Shown: positions 31,011 through 40,771, counted from the first letter of the stretch. The stretch: 64,000 nucleotides of DNA from Prochlorococcus sp. AG-355-N18 (GCA_003278535.1 QCEG01000007.1:1-64000); one strand, 5' to 3'. A program made the numbers and translations. The notes: generated by a model not told the origin, from the sequence alone.

Positions 31011-32187
31011 AAAACAAAAAAAATTATTAGGGGATTTTTGTTCATTCAAATATGGTAAAACAATTCGCAAATCAGAGATTGCTTTTGAAGGTTTATATCC
31101 TGTCTTTAGTGGTTACCAAATTGTTGGTTATCTAGATTCATTTATTTATAACGAACCTCAACTTTTAGTTGTGTGTAGGGGAGTTGGAGGAACTGGTGAT
31201 ATAAAAATTTCTCCATCCCAATGTTCTATCACTAACCTTAGTATTATTATCTCAGCAAATAAGGAAGTTGATAAAAAATATCTTTACTGGGTATTGAGGA
31301 ATTCAGATACTCATTCAATGAGAACAGGTTCTGCTCAACCTCAAATTACAATAACTGATTTAGAGAGATTTCCAGTAGAAATACAAGAATCACTTGCCTA
31401 TCAAAAAGCAATCGCTCACATTCTAGGCACACTTGATGAAAAGATTGAAGTCAATCGAAAAAACAATGAAACTCTTGAAGAAATTGCAAAAGCACTTTTC
31501 AAATCATGGTTTATTGATTTCGATCCTGTCAGAGCAAAAGCAGAAGGTTGCGCAACTGGATTACCTGATGAGATTAGTGATTTATTTCCAGATTCATTTG
31601 AGGACTCTGAACTGGGTAAGATCCCAAGTGGATGGAAAATACAATCATTAGGATCTATTTCTAAAATATTCGCGGGTAAACGACCAATATCTAGATCAGA
31701 AACAAAAACAAGTTTTGCAAAATATCCTCTTTATGGAGGAGCAGGACCAATGGGATTTACAAATGAAGTTCTCATAAATGAAACTAAAATTATTACTACT
31801 GGAAGAGTTGGAACACTTGGAAAGTTTTTTAGAATAAAAATTCCAACATGGATTTCAGATAATGCATTGATTCTTGAACCATCTGATCTTTTTTATAATT
31901 TTTGTTTTTATAGATTATTGAATTTTGATATTACTATTTTCAATAGAGGAAGTACTCAACCTTTGATTACACAAAGTGATTTGAAAACAATTGAAATGAT
32001 TTCTGCTGATGAAAAAATTCATAAAGTATTTGAAAGATTATGTTCAGATTTATTTGAGAAATTTGAAATCAATCAAAATGAATCTAATACTCTTGAAAAT
32101 ATTAGAGATTGCCTTCTCCCAAAACTAATTTCAGGGGAACTAAAAATTCCTGATGCTGAGAAAATAATTGAGGAAGTAGGAATATGA
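30991..32187 (+). CDS. hsdS: Type I restriction-modification system, specificity (S) subunit
   Basis: Two variable target-recognition regions with conserved central ([39 protein letters not shown]) and C-terminal ([10 protein letters not shown]) regions. Confidence 0.95.
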   Translation: MVLNSNKKQKKLLGDFCSFKYGKTIRKSEIAFEGLYPVFSGYQIVGYLDSFIYNEPQLLVVCRGVGGTGDIKISPSQCSITNLSIIISANKEVDKKYLYWVLRNSDTHSMRTGSAQPQITITDLERFPVEIQESLAYQKAIAHILGTLDEKIEVNRKNNETLEEIAKALFKSWFIDFDPVRAKAEGCATGLPDEISDLFPDSFEDSELGKIPSGWKIQSLGSISKIFAGKRPISRSETKTSFAKYPLYGGAGPMGFTNEVLINETKIITTGRVGTLGKFFRIKIPTWISDNALILEPSDLFYNFCFYRLLNFDITIFNRGSTQPLITQSDLKTIEMISADEKIHKVFERLCSDLFEKFEINQNESNTLENIRDCLLPKLISGELKIPDAEKIIEEVGI

Positions 32188-35100
32188 TATCGATTCTTTC
32201 GGAAGAAGATTTAGAAAATATTTCTGTTGAATGGTTCAAAGAAATTGGTTATGAATTTGCTCATGGACCAGATATTGCTCCAGATTCAACGTCTCCAGAA
32301 AGAGATGATTTTAGAAAAGTTATTTTTGAAAATCGCCTTCGATCTGCACTCATAAAAAATAATCCCAAAGTGCCAACTAGAACAATTGATTCTGCAGTTC
32401 TTCAATTATCAAATCCAAATATTCCTGGATTACTTGCTTCCAATCGTCAATTTCATAGGTGGATAACAACTGGTCTTCCAATCTCATACATGCAAGGTAA
32501 TCAAGAAATTGGAATCCGATTAAAAGTTATTGACTTCGATAATGCTGATAATAATGATTGGTTAGTTGTAAATCAATTAGCAGTTCATGGATCAAAAAAT
32601 AGAAGACCTGATCTAGTTGTTTACTTAAATGGTCTCCCTATTTCTGTCATTGAACTCAAAAATCCCGCTGATGAAAAAACTGATATTTGGGATGCCTTCA
32701 ACCAATTACAAACTTACAAGAATAATATTCCAGATTTATTTACTCCTAATGTTCTCCTTGTAATAAGTGATGGAACCTATGCAAAGGTGGGATCTCTTTC
32801 TGCGAATGAAGAAAGATTTCAGCAATGGAGAGTTATTGAAAAAGAACAAGACTTAGATCCACTTGGAAAGTTCAAACAATTAGAAACTTTAGTTAGAGGT
32901 TTATTTGATAAAAAAAGATTATTAGATTTCATACGGTCATTCTGTGTATTTGAAGAGGAAGGAGAAATTATCAAAAAGATTGCTGCTTATCATCAATTCC
33001 ATGCAGTAAATACAGCAGTTGAAAGAGTCATAGAGGCAAGTAAACCAGATGGAGATCGTAAAGGTGGAGTTGTTTGGCATACCCAAGGTGCAGGAAAAAG
33101 TATCGAAATGGCATGTCTTGCTGGGAAATTACTAACTGATAAAAGACTTCAAAATCCAACATTAGTTTTAGTGACTGATAGACAAGATTTAGATGGTCAA
33201 TTGTTTGGCGTTTTTGCAGGATCTGGAGATTTATTAGGGGAACAACCTAAACAGGCAGAGTCGAGAAAAGATCTTAGGGAACTATTAGATAACAGACCAA
33301 GCGGTGGAATTATATTTACTACTATTCAAAAATTTGCAACTGAAAAGGATGAAGAATTTTTCCCAACTTTGACTGATAGAAAAAATATTGTAGTGATTTG
33401 CGACGAGGCACATCGTACTCAATATGGTTTCAAAGGAAGAATAGATTCAAAGACAGGAGAAGTGAAATATGGATTAGCAAAAGGTCTGAGGGATGCTCTT
33501 CCTAATGCAACCTTCTTAGCATTTACAGGGACTCCAATTTCTCAAAATGATCGAGATACACAAGCAGTATTTGGTCATTACGTATCTGTTTATGACATTC
33601 AGCAAGCAGTAGATGATGGGGCAACAGTTCCAATCTATTACGAATCAAGATTGGCAAAATTAGATATCAAAACAAGTGCTCTTCCAATAATTGATAGTAA
33701 AGTGGATGACATTTTTGAAGATGAAGATGACATCCCTTCTACAGAAAAAGAAAAAGGAAGATGGGCAGCATTAGAAGCACTTGTGGGGGCAGAACCTCGC
33801 CTAAAACAAATTGCCAAAGATTTAGTTGCTCATTATGAACAAAGATCAAAAACTCAACCTGGAAAAGCATTGATAGTTGGCATGAGTAGAGAAATTTGTG
33901 CTCGATTATATAACGAACTTATTGAACTAAAACCTGATTGGCATGATGAAGATCATATGAAAGGTTCTGTGAAAGTTGTAATGACAGCATCAGCATCTGA
34001 ATCTCAACTTCTCCAACCTCATCAAACAAGTAAACAACAAAAAAAAGATTTAGAAAATAGATTCAAAGATCCATATGATCCTCTCAAAATTGTTCTTGTA
34101 AGAGATATGTGGTTAACAGGTTTTGATGCACCTTGCTTGGCAACTATGTACGTTGATAAACCTATGAAAGGAGCAAATCTTGCTCAGGCAATTGCAAGAG
34201 TGAATAGAGTTTTCAAAGATAAACCAGGCGGTTTGATTGTCGATTACATTGGCATTGCACCACAACTCAAAGAGGCACTTGCCACATATACTGCTTCAAA
34301 AGGAAAAGGAAAACCTACTCTGGATACAAGTGAAGCAGTTCGCATTCTTATTGAACAAATTCAAATAGCAAAAGATCTCTTGCATCCAGTTGAGTGGAAT
34401 CACTTTAAAGAGAAAGGAAAAGCATTTGAAATTATTCCTAATTGCCTAGATCATATTCTTGAAATAGAAGATGGGAAGCAAAGATATTGCGATACAGTTC
34501 TAAAAATTACAAAGGCATTTGCACTCTGCGGAACAACAGACAAAGCAATTGAACTTAGTCCAGAAATTGCATTTCTTCAAGCAATGAGAGCAATGCTGGT
34601 AAAAGGAACTATTAGTGGTAAAACACCCAGAGAAGGTTATGGTTTTCAACTGCAACAATTATTATCTGAGTCATTAGTTTCCGAGGGCGTAACTGATGTA
34701 TTCAAAGTCGCGGGTCTAAAGAATCCAGATATAAGTATCATGTCAGATGAATTTTTATCAGAAGTAAGTAAGATCCCTCAAAAAAATTTAGCAGTTGAGT
34801 TGCTTCAAAAACTATTGAACGATGAAGTGAAAAGTAAATTCAGAACAAATGTAGTCAAACAAAAAAACTTTAGTGAAATGCTTTCAGCATCATTGAATAA
34901 ATATAAAAACAGAGCAATAGAAGCAGCACAAGTTATAGAGGAACTCATAGCAATGGCAAAAAAATTCCGAGAAGATTTAGAACGTGGAATTACATTAGGT
35001 TTATCTCCTGCAGAACAATCTTTCTATGATGCTCTAGCAGATAATCCCTCTGCACATGAACTAATGAAAGAAGAAGTTCTTGCAAATATGGCAAAAGAAC

Positions 35101-35288
35101 TTGCAGAAATTATGAGAAAAGATGCAAATATTGATTGGCAGTATAAGGAAAATGTTCGAGCAAAACTGAGACTCAAAATCAAAACACTTTTGAAGAGACA
35201 TAAGTATCCCCCTGATGAACAAATTACTGCAGTTGAGACTGTTTTACAGCAAGCAGAAACTCTTGGAGAAGAATTAGTAGCGAGTTAG
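32184..35288 (+). CDS. hsdR: Type I restriction-modification system, restriction (R) subunit
   Basis: GVVWHTQGAGKSIEMACLAGKLL, VICDEAHRTQYG, FLAFTGTPI helicase motifs; N-terminal nuclease region ISVIELKNP. Confidence 0.96.
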   Translation: MISILSEEDLENISVEWFKEIGYEFAHGPDIAPDSTSPERDDFRKVIFENRLRSALIKNNPKVPTRTIDSAVLQLSNPNIPGLLASNRQFHRWITTGLPISYMQGNQEIGIRLKVIDFDNADNNDWLVVNQLAVHGSKNRRPDLVVYLNGLPISVIELKNPADEKTDIWDAFNQLQTYKNNIPDLFTPNVLLVISDGTYAKVGSLSANEERFQQWRVIEKEQDLDPLGKFKQLETLVRGLFDKKRLLDFIRSFCVFEEEGEIIKKIAAYHQFHAVNTAVERVIEASKPDGDRKGGVVWHTQGAGKSIEMACLAGKLLTDKRLQNPTLVLVTDRQDLDGQLFGVFAGSGDLLGEQPKQAESRKDLRELLDNRPSGGIIFTTIQKFATEKDEEFFPTLTDRKNIVVICDEAHRTQYGFKGRIDSKTGEVKYGLAKGLRDALPNATFLAFTGTPISQNDRDTQAVFGHYVSVYDIQQAVDDGATVPIYYESRLAKLDIKTSALPIIDSKVDDIFEDEDDIPSTEKEKGRWAALEALVGAEPRLKQIAKDLVAHYEQRSKTQPGKALIVGMSREICARLYNELIELKPDWHDEDHMKGSVKVVMTASASESQLLQPHQTSKQQKKDLENRFKDPYDPLKIVLVRDMWLTGFDAPCLATMYVDKPMKGANLAQAIARVNRVFKDKPGGLIVDYIGIAPQLKEALATYTASKGKGKPTLDTSEAVRILIEQIQIAKDLLHPVEWNHFKEKGKAFEIIPNCLDHILEIEDGKQRYCDTVLKITKAFALCGTTDKAIELSPEIAFLQAMRAMLVKGTISGKTPREGYGFQLQQLLSESLVSEGVTDVFKVAGLKNPDISIMSDEFLSEVSKIPQKNLAVELLQKLLNDEVKSKFRTNVVKQKNFSEMLSASLNKYKNRAIEAAQVIEELIAMAKKFREDLERGITLGLSPAEQSFYDALADNPSAHELMKEEVLANMAKELAEIMRKDANIDWQYKENVRAKLRLKIKTLLKRHKYPPDEQITAVETVLQQAETLGEELVAS

Positions 35289-35301
35289 TTTTTATTGACC
35301 A

Positions 35302-35430
35302 ATGGAAAAGGAACCCAATTACGATAATGATGGATTAGACCCTTTAGAAGAATATTTCAGAAAGAAGAAAAAAGATAATGATGAGGATACCTATTTTCCT
35401 CCAGAAGAATCTGAACCACCTCATTATTAG
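35302..35430 (+). CDS. Terminal small acidic ORF of element B (42 aa)
   Basis: Hand translation: MEKEPNYDNDGLDPLEEYFRKKKKDNDEDTYFPPEESEPPHY; C-terminus homologous to remnant in element A. Confidence 0.45.
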   Translation: MEKEPNYDNDGLDPLEEYFRKKKKDNDEDTYFPPEESEPPHY

Positions 35431-35448
35431 CAATGGATCTCAAGAAAT

Positions 35449-35522
35449 CCCACACTACAAAACTTTGACTACTTAATATCCCCCACTACACACAATTTAC
35501 CCCACACTACACCCCACACTAC
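35449..35522 (+). repeat. Iterons CCCACACTAC/CCCCCACTAC x4, right end of element B
   Basis: 35449-35458, 35480-35489, 35501-35510, 35513-35522; spacing matches element A right end within 1 bp. Confidence 0.8.
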
Positions 35523-35549
35523 GAATAGATCTACAATCAAAAGTAGGGG

Positions 35550-35596
35550 TCTATATGAAACTCTAAACACCAGTATGTGCCTATAAAATCCCGTAA
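35550..35596 (-). repeat. Inverted 10-bp-phased repeats related to ATANNGG, adjacent to tRNA-Ser
   Basis: tCTATAT 35550, aCTCTAA 35560, CCAGTAT 35570, CCTATAA 35580, CCCGTAA 35590. Confidence 0.45.
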
Positions 35597-35616
35597 AAAA
35601 GACCCATACGGGTCTA
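35594..35616 (-). terminator. Rho-independent terminator downstream of tRNA-Ser
   Basis: Minus strand: AGACCCGTATGGGTCT followed by TTTTTT. Confidence 0.75.
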
Positions 35617-35634
35617 CAAGGGAACTCTAAAAAA

Positions 35635-35719
35635 CGGAGAGGGTGGGATTCGAACCCACGAATAGTTACCTATTAAACGATTTCGAGTCGTTCGCTTTCG
35701 ACCACTCAGCCACCTCTCC
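35635..35719 (-). tRNA. tRNA-Ser (anticodon CGA), CCA not encoded
   Basis: GGAGAGGTGGCTGAGTGGTCGAAAGCG...ACTCGAAAT...GGGTTCGAATCCCACCCTCTCC; 7-bp acceptor stem, long variable arm, discriminator G. Confidence 0.97.
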
Positions 35720-35773
35720 CATATTTAAAATATAAATTAAAAAATTTATACTAAAAATATATTTAGATTTTTG

Positions 35774-36802
35774 TTAATTCCAACCAGTTTCTTTCATTAT
35801 TTCTATTGCCTTACTATTGAATTTGCCAATTTCTTTTATAGTCACATTATCTGGAGTGAAATCTCCAAATTTACTAACAATTCTATTTTGACTTGATTCC
35901 TTTAAAGGGTGCTCATAAGTTTTATTAGCTAAACCTTGACTACCTTCACTAGAAGCTAAATATTCAAGAAGTTTAATAGCCTCAGTCTTGTTTTCTGCAT
36001 ATTTATATACGCCCCCAGCAGTTATATTTACATGCGCAGGATTGGGTATTATTAATTTTATTTTTTCTGCTAAAGAAGCATCTCTTGGGCCTTTAACTCC
36101 ATCAAGCATCCTTGCGACATAATAATGATTAACGATTCCAATACCGCACGTTCCCTGCCCTACAGCTCTTATTAATGAAGAATCTCCAGAAAAATAGGGA
36201 GTGGAGACATTTGATATCAAACCCTTAAGCCAAATTTTTGTTTGGCCAACGCCTTTCTTTGCTATTTGATTAGAAACCAAAGATTGATTATAAGGACTTT
36301 TTCTATTTCTTAGACATACTTTTCCTTTAAAAGAAGGATTGGTTAGATCCTCAAAATTTTTGATTTTTGTAATATCCACAATATCCGGATTTGTGATGAT
36401 TACTCTTAATCGCCTAGTAAGGCCAAACCATTTATTTCTAGGATCTCTTAAATTATTTGGAACACTATTTTCTAGAATATTTGAATTAATTTTTTGAAAT
36501 AAATTTGCCTTTGATGCATTTTCAATTCTTGCTGCATCAACAAGAATTACTAAATCAGCCTGAGAATTTTTACCCTCTCTTTTTAAGCGCTCAATTATAG
36601 CTTTTCCATCTGTTTCTATATATCTAACTTTGATGCCAGTTTGTTCTTGAAATTTTTGATAAACCTCTTTATCTGTATTGTAATGTCTACCAGAAAATAA
36701 CCTAACCTCTTTCTCTGCAGAATTTACAGGTTGATTATTTAGAAGTAGCGATAATGTCACTGAAGTAAAAAATAGCTTTTTTAAATAATTCTTTAATTTC
36801 AT
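35774..36802 (-). CDS. futA: Fe(III) ABC transporter substrate-binding protein
   Basis: EKEVRLFSGRHYNTDKEVYQKFQEQTGIKVRYIETDG; IdiA/FutA family. Confidence 0.93.
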   Translation of the reverse strand: MKLKNYLKKLFFTSVTLSLLLNNQPVNSAEKEVRLFSGRHYNTDKEVYQKFQEQTGIKVRYIETDGKAIIERLKREGKNSQADLVILVDAARIENASKANLFQKINSNILENSVPNNLRDPRNKWFGLTRRLRVIITNPDIVDITKIKNFEDLTNPSFKGKVCLRNRKSPYNQSLVSNQIAKKGVGQTKIWLKGLISNVSTPYFSGDSSLIRAVGQGTCGIGIVNHYYVARMLDGVKGPRDASLAEKIKLIIPNPAHVNITAGGVYKYAENKTEAIKLLEYLASSEGSQGLANKTYEHPLKESSQNRIVSKFGDFTPDNVTIKEIGKFNSKAIEIMKETGWN

Positions 36803-36934
36803 TTATTAAAATTGTTATTTTTGTTACCTTACAACAAAAATTTGGTATAAATAATCCAAAAATAAAAAATCACTTTGTCATGTATATTTCTTTACCTTAG
36901 GAAATAACATTCTGATACTTTCGAGATATAAATC

Positions 36935-37804
36935 TTACTTTACTAAGGGAAAGCCCATGCGTTCCCTCTCTAGTATCCATGAAGACGCGACTTCTCTAGC
37001 TAACTTTCTGATTTTTTCTATATACTGGGCACGATCAGTTACTGATATTACGCCTCTAGCATCAAGCAAATTAAAGCTATGACTACACTTTAAAACATAA
37101 TCAAGCGCGGGGTAAGTTAGCTTCTTTTCAATTAATGAATTTGCTTCATCTTGATATATCTCAAATAATTTTCTGAGATTTTCAGGATTTGATTCAGAGA
37201 AATTATATGAACATTGACCTTTTTCAAATTGAAGCCAAATATCGCTGTATTTCAGATCTTTATTCCAATTTAAGTCCCAGATACTTTCTTTATCCTGCAA
37301 AAACATTGCAATTCTCTCTAAACCGTATGTAATTTCAATTGGTATTGGTTGACAATCAACTCCCCCGCATTGTTGAAAATAAGTGAATTGAGTAACTTCC
37401 ATTCCGTCTAGCCATACTTCCCAACCTACGCCCCAAGCTCCAAGAGTTGGCGACTCCCAATTATCTTCTACAAATCTTATGTCATGATTTTTAGCCTCTA
37501 TTCCAAGAGATTCCAGAGATTTCAAATATTTTTCTTGGATCCCATCTGGGGAAGGCTTAATTATTACTTGATATTGAAAATAATGTTGTGCACGATTAGG
37601 GTTATCACCAAATCTTCCGTCTGTGGGTCTTCTACATGGCTCAGCATATGCAACAGACCAAGGTTCGGGTCCAATTGCCCTCAAAAAAGTATGAGGACTC
37701 ATTGTACCAGCACCCTTTTCAGTATCATATGGCTGCATAATTAAACAACCCTCTTTGGACCAAAAATTATTTAAATTTTGAATTATATCCTGAAAAAACA
37801 TCAA
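36935..37804 (-). CDS. glyQ: Glycyl-tRNA synthetase alpha subunit
   Basis: [36 protein letters not shown]. Confidence 0.97.
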   Translation of the reverse strand: MMFFQDIIQNLNNFWSKEGCLIMQPYDTEKGAGTMSPHTFLRAIGPEPWSVAYAEPCRRPTDGRFGDNPNRAQHYFQYQVIIKPSPDGIQEKYLKSLESLGIEAKNHDIRFVEDNWESPTLGAWGVGWEVWLDGMEVTQFTYFQQCGGVDCQPIPIEITYGLERIAMFLQDKESIWDLNWNKDLKYSDIWLQFEKGQCSYNFSESNPENLRKLFEIYQDEANSLIEKKLTYPALDYVLKCSHSFNLLDARGVISVTDRAQYIEKIRKLAREVASSWILERERMGFPLVK

Positions 37805-37956
37805 ATTTTAAGAAGTTTAGAATTTAGATCAATGCCATTAAACATAATAACAAAACTTAAAACAAAAAATATTTTTAACTCTAATTTCTGAGAAGCATTA
37901 TCTGGTATTTGGATAGCATAAAACTTAATCCAATATAAACATAAATTAGAAATTAA

Positions 37957-38343
37957 TCATGAAAAAAAATCTAATGGCAAAGGTCCAAAAGTATTAGATT
38001 CTTCTGCATCTTCATCATATTGGCAAGTTATTAAAATTCCTTCTCCCAGACCATTCTCAGATCTAACAAAAACATTACCAGTTTTTTGGTTGCCTTTTAA
38101 AAAAACATATCCATCAGCATGAAGCGAATCTAAATTACCAAATTTTATTGAGGAATATTTATTAGAAATTGATTTCAGTGCTTCAATAGCTTTGGTATCA
38201 GAAGCTGCCATTATTCCTATTGTTATCCAATCGGCATTATAAATATTAGTTTCTAATTCTATTAATAGTTTTTTTTCTTGACTACTGCTTAAATGAGGAG
38301 CAGTTCTAAGACTGTTTAAATCAGCTAATTTATTTATTTCCAT
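37957..38343 (-). CDS. DUF1824-like cyanobacterial protein
   Basis: Family pattern YVFLKGNQKTGNVFVRSENGLGEGILITCQ. Confidence 0.7.
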   Translation of the reverse strand: MEINKLADLNSLRTAPHLSSSQEKKLLIELETNIYNADWITIGIMAASDTKAIEALKSISNKYSSIKFGNLDSLHADGYVFLKGNQKTGNVFVRSENGLGEGILITCQYDEDAEESNTFGPLPLDFFS

Positions 38344-38370
38344 TAAATTAGTACCTAAAATAATAAATTA

Positions 38371-38703
38371 TTAACCAAAGGTTCTTCCATTCCAAGCCCA
38401 TAATGAAGCGGGCACATCCTCGAAAGAAATATAAATTTTATCTATTGGAATTCCAATTTTTTCATAAACAAAATTAGATATTTGCTTTGCCATCTCTGAA
38501 GGATTTAAAGAGCCTATCGACTTAATTTCTAAAAAACAACAAGGTCTTTCATCATCAAAATACATTTCTAAATTATCATCTAACTTAGCCATAACAAATC
38601 TTTTTGATTTATTTGTTAAAGACGCGACTAATATTGAAATTTCTTCAAGTAATTTCTTCTTATTCTCTATTTTTGCTGAAGTAGAAACATTAATATAAGG
38701 CAT
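38371..38703 (-). CDS. Macrophage migration inhibitory factor-like tautomerase
   Basis: MPYINVSTSAKIENKKKLLEEIS; C-terminal WAWNGRTFG. Confidence 0.85.
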   Translation of the reverse strand: MPYINVSTSAKIENKKKLLEEISILVASLTNKSKRFVMAKLDDNLEMYFDDERPCCFLEIKSIGSLNPSEMAKQISNFVYEKIGIPIDKIYISFEDVPASLWAWNGRTFG

Positions 38704-38705
38704 AT

Positions 38706-38876
38706 TTATGCAGCTAAATTATCTTTTTGAAAATCATTTTGTAGATTAAAAGTTTTATTTTTTAAAACTTTTTTTGATGAAAGATATGCCATATCGTATT
38801 GACTTATTCCGTTTTTATAGGGATTGAAAAGGGCATTTTTAGATCTACTTTTTTTGCTCCTTTTGAATTCAATCAT
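38706..38876 (-). CDS. Small hypothetical protein (56 aa)
   Basis: Hand translation: MIEFKRSKKSRSKNALFNPYKNGISQYDMAYLSSKKVLKNKTFNLQNDFQKDNLAA. Confidence 0.45.
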   Translation of the reverse strand: MIEFKRSKKSRSKNALFNPYKNGISQYDMAYLSSKKVLKNKTFNLQNDFQKDNLAA

Positions 38877-39028
38877 TTTTACAAAATTATTAATTATTAA
38901 TTTAACTTTTTTTTAATAGATGTCTAGCTTTTTTAAAAATCTTTAATTAATTAAATGCAAAATATATTTCTGAATCACAATATGAATAACTATTTATTAA
39001 ATTTGAATTAGATCACTTAATAATCGTT

Positions 39029-39667
39029 TTGGAAGTTCTAAATAATTATCAAAGAAAAAAACTTGATGAGAGCAATGATGAAGAATTTTATTCTGACCCA
39101 AAATTTGTTTATCATTTAGATGCGAACTTCAGGCAATATCTATCAAATGTTTATAAAAAAGAAATTTCAGACAATTCAACTGTCCTAGATTTAATGTCCA
39201 GCTGGGATAGTTACTTACCTCAAGAGAAAAAATATAAAAAAGTTATTGGGCATGGATTAAACAAACAAGAACTTGAGAAAAATAAAATTTTTGATACTTA
39301 TTGGATACAAAATTTCAATTTAAATCAAGAAATTCCTTTAGGTAATGAAAGTGTTGATTTCTGTTTAATGGTCGCAGCTTGGCAATATTTACAATACCCA
39401 GAAAATTTATCTAGAGAAATCGTAAGAATTTTGAGTAATGATGGCAAGTTTATAATATCTTTTTCAAATAGAGCATTTTGGCATAAGGCTCCCAACATTT
39501 GGACTTCATCCACTGAAGAAGAGAGAATTAAATATGTAAGAAAAGTCTTAATATCAAACGGATTTAATGAGCCAAGAATAATTAAAAAGTTTAATGAACC
39601 AGTCCAAAATATCTTCAATTTTTTTAGTAAAGACCCATTTTATTGCTTGATTGCAAGTAAAAAGTAA
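39029..39667 (+). CDS. SAM-dependent methyltransferase-like protein
   Basis: NSTVLDLMSSWDSYLP; ESVDFCLMVAAWQYLQYPENLSREIVRIL. Confidence 0.75.
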   Translation: MEVLNNYQRKKLDESNDEEFYSDPKFVYHLDANFRQYLSNVYKKEISDNSTVLDLMSSWDSYLPQEKKYKKVIGHGLNKQELEKNKIFDTYWIQNFNLNQEIPLGNESVDFCLMVAAWQYLQYPENLSREIVRILSNDGKFIISFSNRAFWHKAPNIWTSSTEEERIKYVRKVLISNGFNEPRIIKKFNEPVQNIFNFFSKDPFYCLIASKK

Positions 39668-39763
39668 ATAACACCTTTACTGCATTTCAGATAAAGCTTT
39701 GAACAAAGATCTATAGCCATACTTTTAAATTTTTACTAATATTGGATAGATAAAATTAAAAAT

Positions 39764-40009
39764 ATGGGCTCTAAAAGAGAAAAATATCCTGAAAAATGCC
39801 CTTGGGATCTAGGACCTAATCAACACTTAGCTAAAGAAGAAAACTGGACTTTAAGATTAGGTGAAGCAAACGTATGTTTTAGCAAAAACAAATTAGACAA
39901 TAATTATTTTCATGTAATTAGTAATGAAAATGAAGAACAAATTTTAGCCTTCAGAGCAAGACTTCTTTATCAAAAACTACTTGATAAAGGATTTAGATTG
40001 GTTGAATAA
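39764..40009 (+). CDS. Conserved hypothetical protein
   Basis: 81-aa coding-like ORF. Confidence 0.6.
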   Translation: MGSKREKYPEKCPWDLGPNQHLAKEENWTLRLGEANVCFSKNKLDNNYFHVISNENEEQILAFRARLLYQKLLDKGFRLVE

Positions 40010-40013
40010 AAAC

Positions 40014-40667
40014 TTATTTCAATAAACTTAAATCCTCGAAAACAAACTTTTGTATTTCTTCTTCTTGATTTTGGTTTAAATATTTTATTGATCTCGAATT
40101 TAAAATCCAATAATCTTTTTTACCTATATTTATAAATTCATCTTTGTATTCAATTTTTTGAGAATTTGATTCTAGGGTTTTTGGATTAATTTGTTGACTA
40201 GTATATTTCTTACTAAGAAAACCAACTCCAGTATCAAAAAATTCCTCAACAAAAATCTCAATAATTGTTCCATGAATTTTTCTATAAACCATATTAATAC
40301 AATCATCTTTAACCCTATACTTATCTCCTTCATTTCTCCCAGAAACATTCATTTCAATCCCATTTTCAGAACTTTTAAGTAAATTAAAATTATTTTCTGA
40401 ATGAACTGAATTAAATTCTCTTTTTACCCTGTGAATACACACTTCAAACAATTGAGAAGCAATACTTTTCTTTATGTTTTCTTCATCTATATTTTTAATC
40501 TCAGGTTTAAAGTCTTCACCTAATAAGAACTCACCCTCATAAGAATTATCTTCAAATAAATAAGTACACTTGCCTTTATAGCCTTTGAAATCAGTATTCC
40601 ATGTATATCTTTTTTCATAAGCATTTTTAAAAATATCTTTGCAACTCTGTTCTTTTAAATTTTTCAT
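40014..40667 (-). CDS. Hypothetical protein
   Basis: 217-aa ORF. Confidence 0.65.
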   Translation of the reverse strand: MKNLKEQSCKDIFKNAYEKRYTWNTDFKGYKGKCTYLFEDNSYEGEFLLGEDFKPEIKNIDEENIKKSIASQLFEVCIHRVKREFNSVHSENNFNLLKSSENGIEMNVSGRNEGDKYRVKDDCINMVYRKIHGTIIEIFVEEFFDTGVGFLSKKYTSQQINPKTLESNSQKIEYKDEFINIGKKDYWILNSRSIKYLNQNQEEEIQKFVFEDLSLLK

Positions 40668-40771
40668 TATTTTTAAGATTTACAAGCAATCATACAAAAA
40701 GGCATCTCTAATTGGGATAGAAAGTTTTAATTTATTAAATTGACTATTTTTTTAGGTTTTTTGTCAAAAAT

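Larger units (their letters stand above)
28693..35632 (+). mobile_element. Putative integrative element B at tRNA-Ser (type I RM cargo), no recombinase found
   Basis: Bounded by att-like repeats at 28693 and 35633; own iterons (CCCCCACTAC/CCCACACTAC) at both ends. Confidence 0.72.

Noticed and set aside
30991-32187. Phase-variable hsdS with inverted repeats
   Set aside because: Only one hsdS and no recombinase or second S fragment nearby; no inverted repeat spotted by eye.
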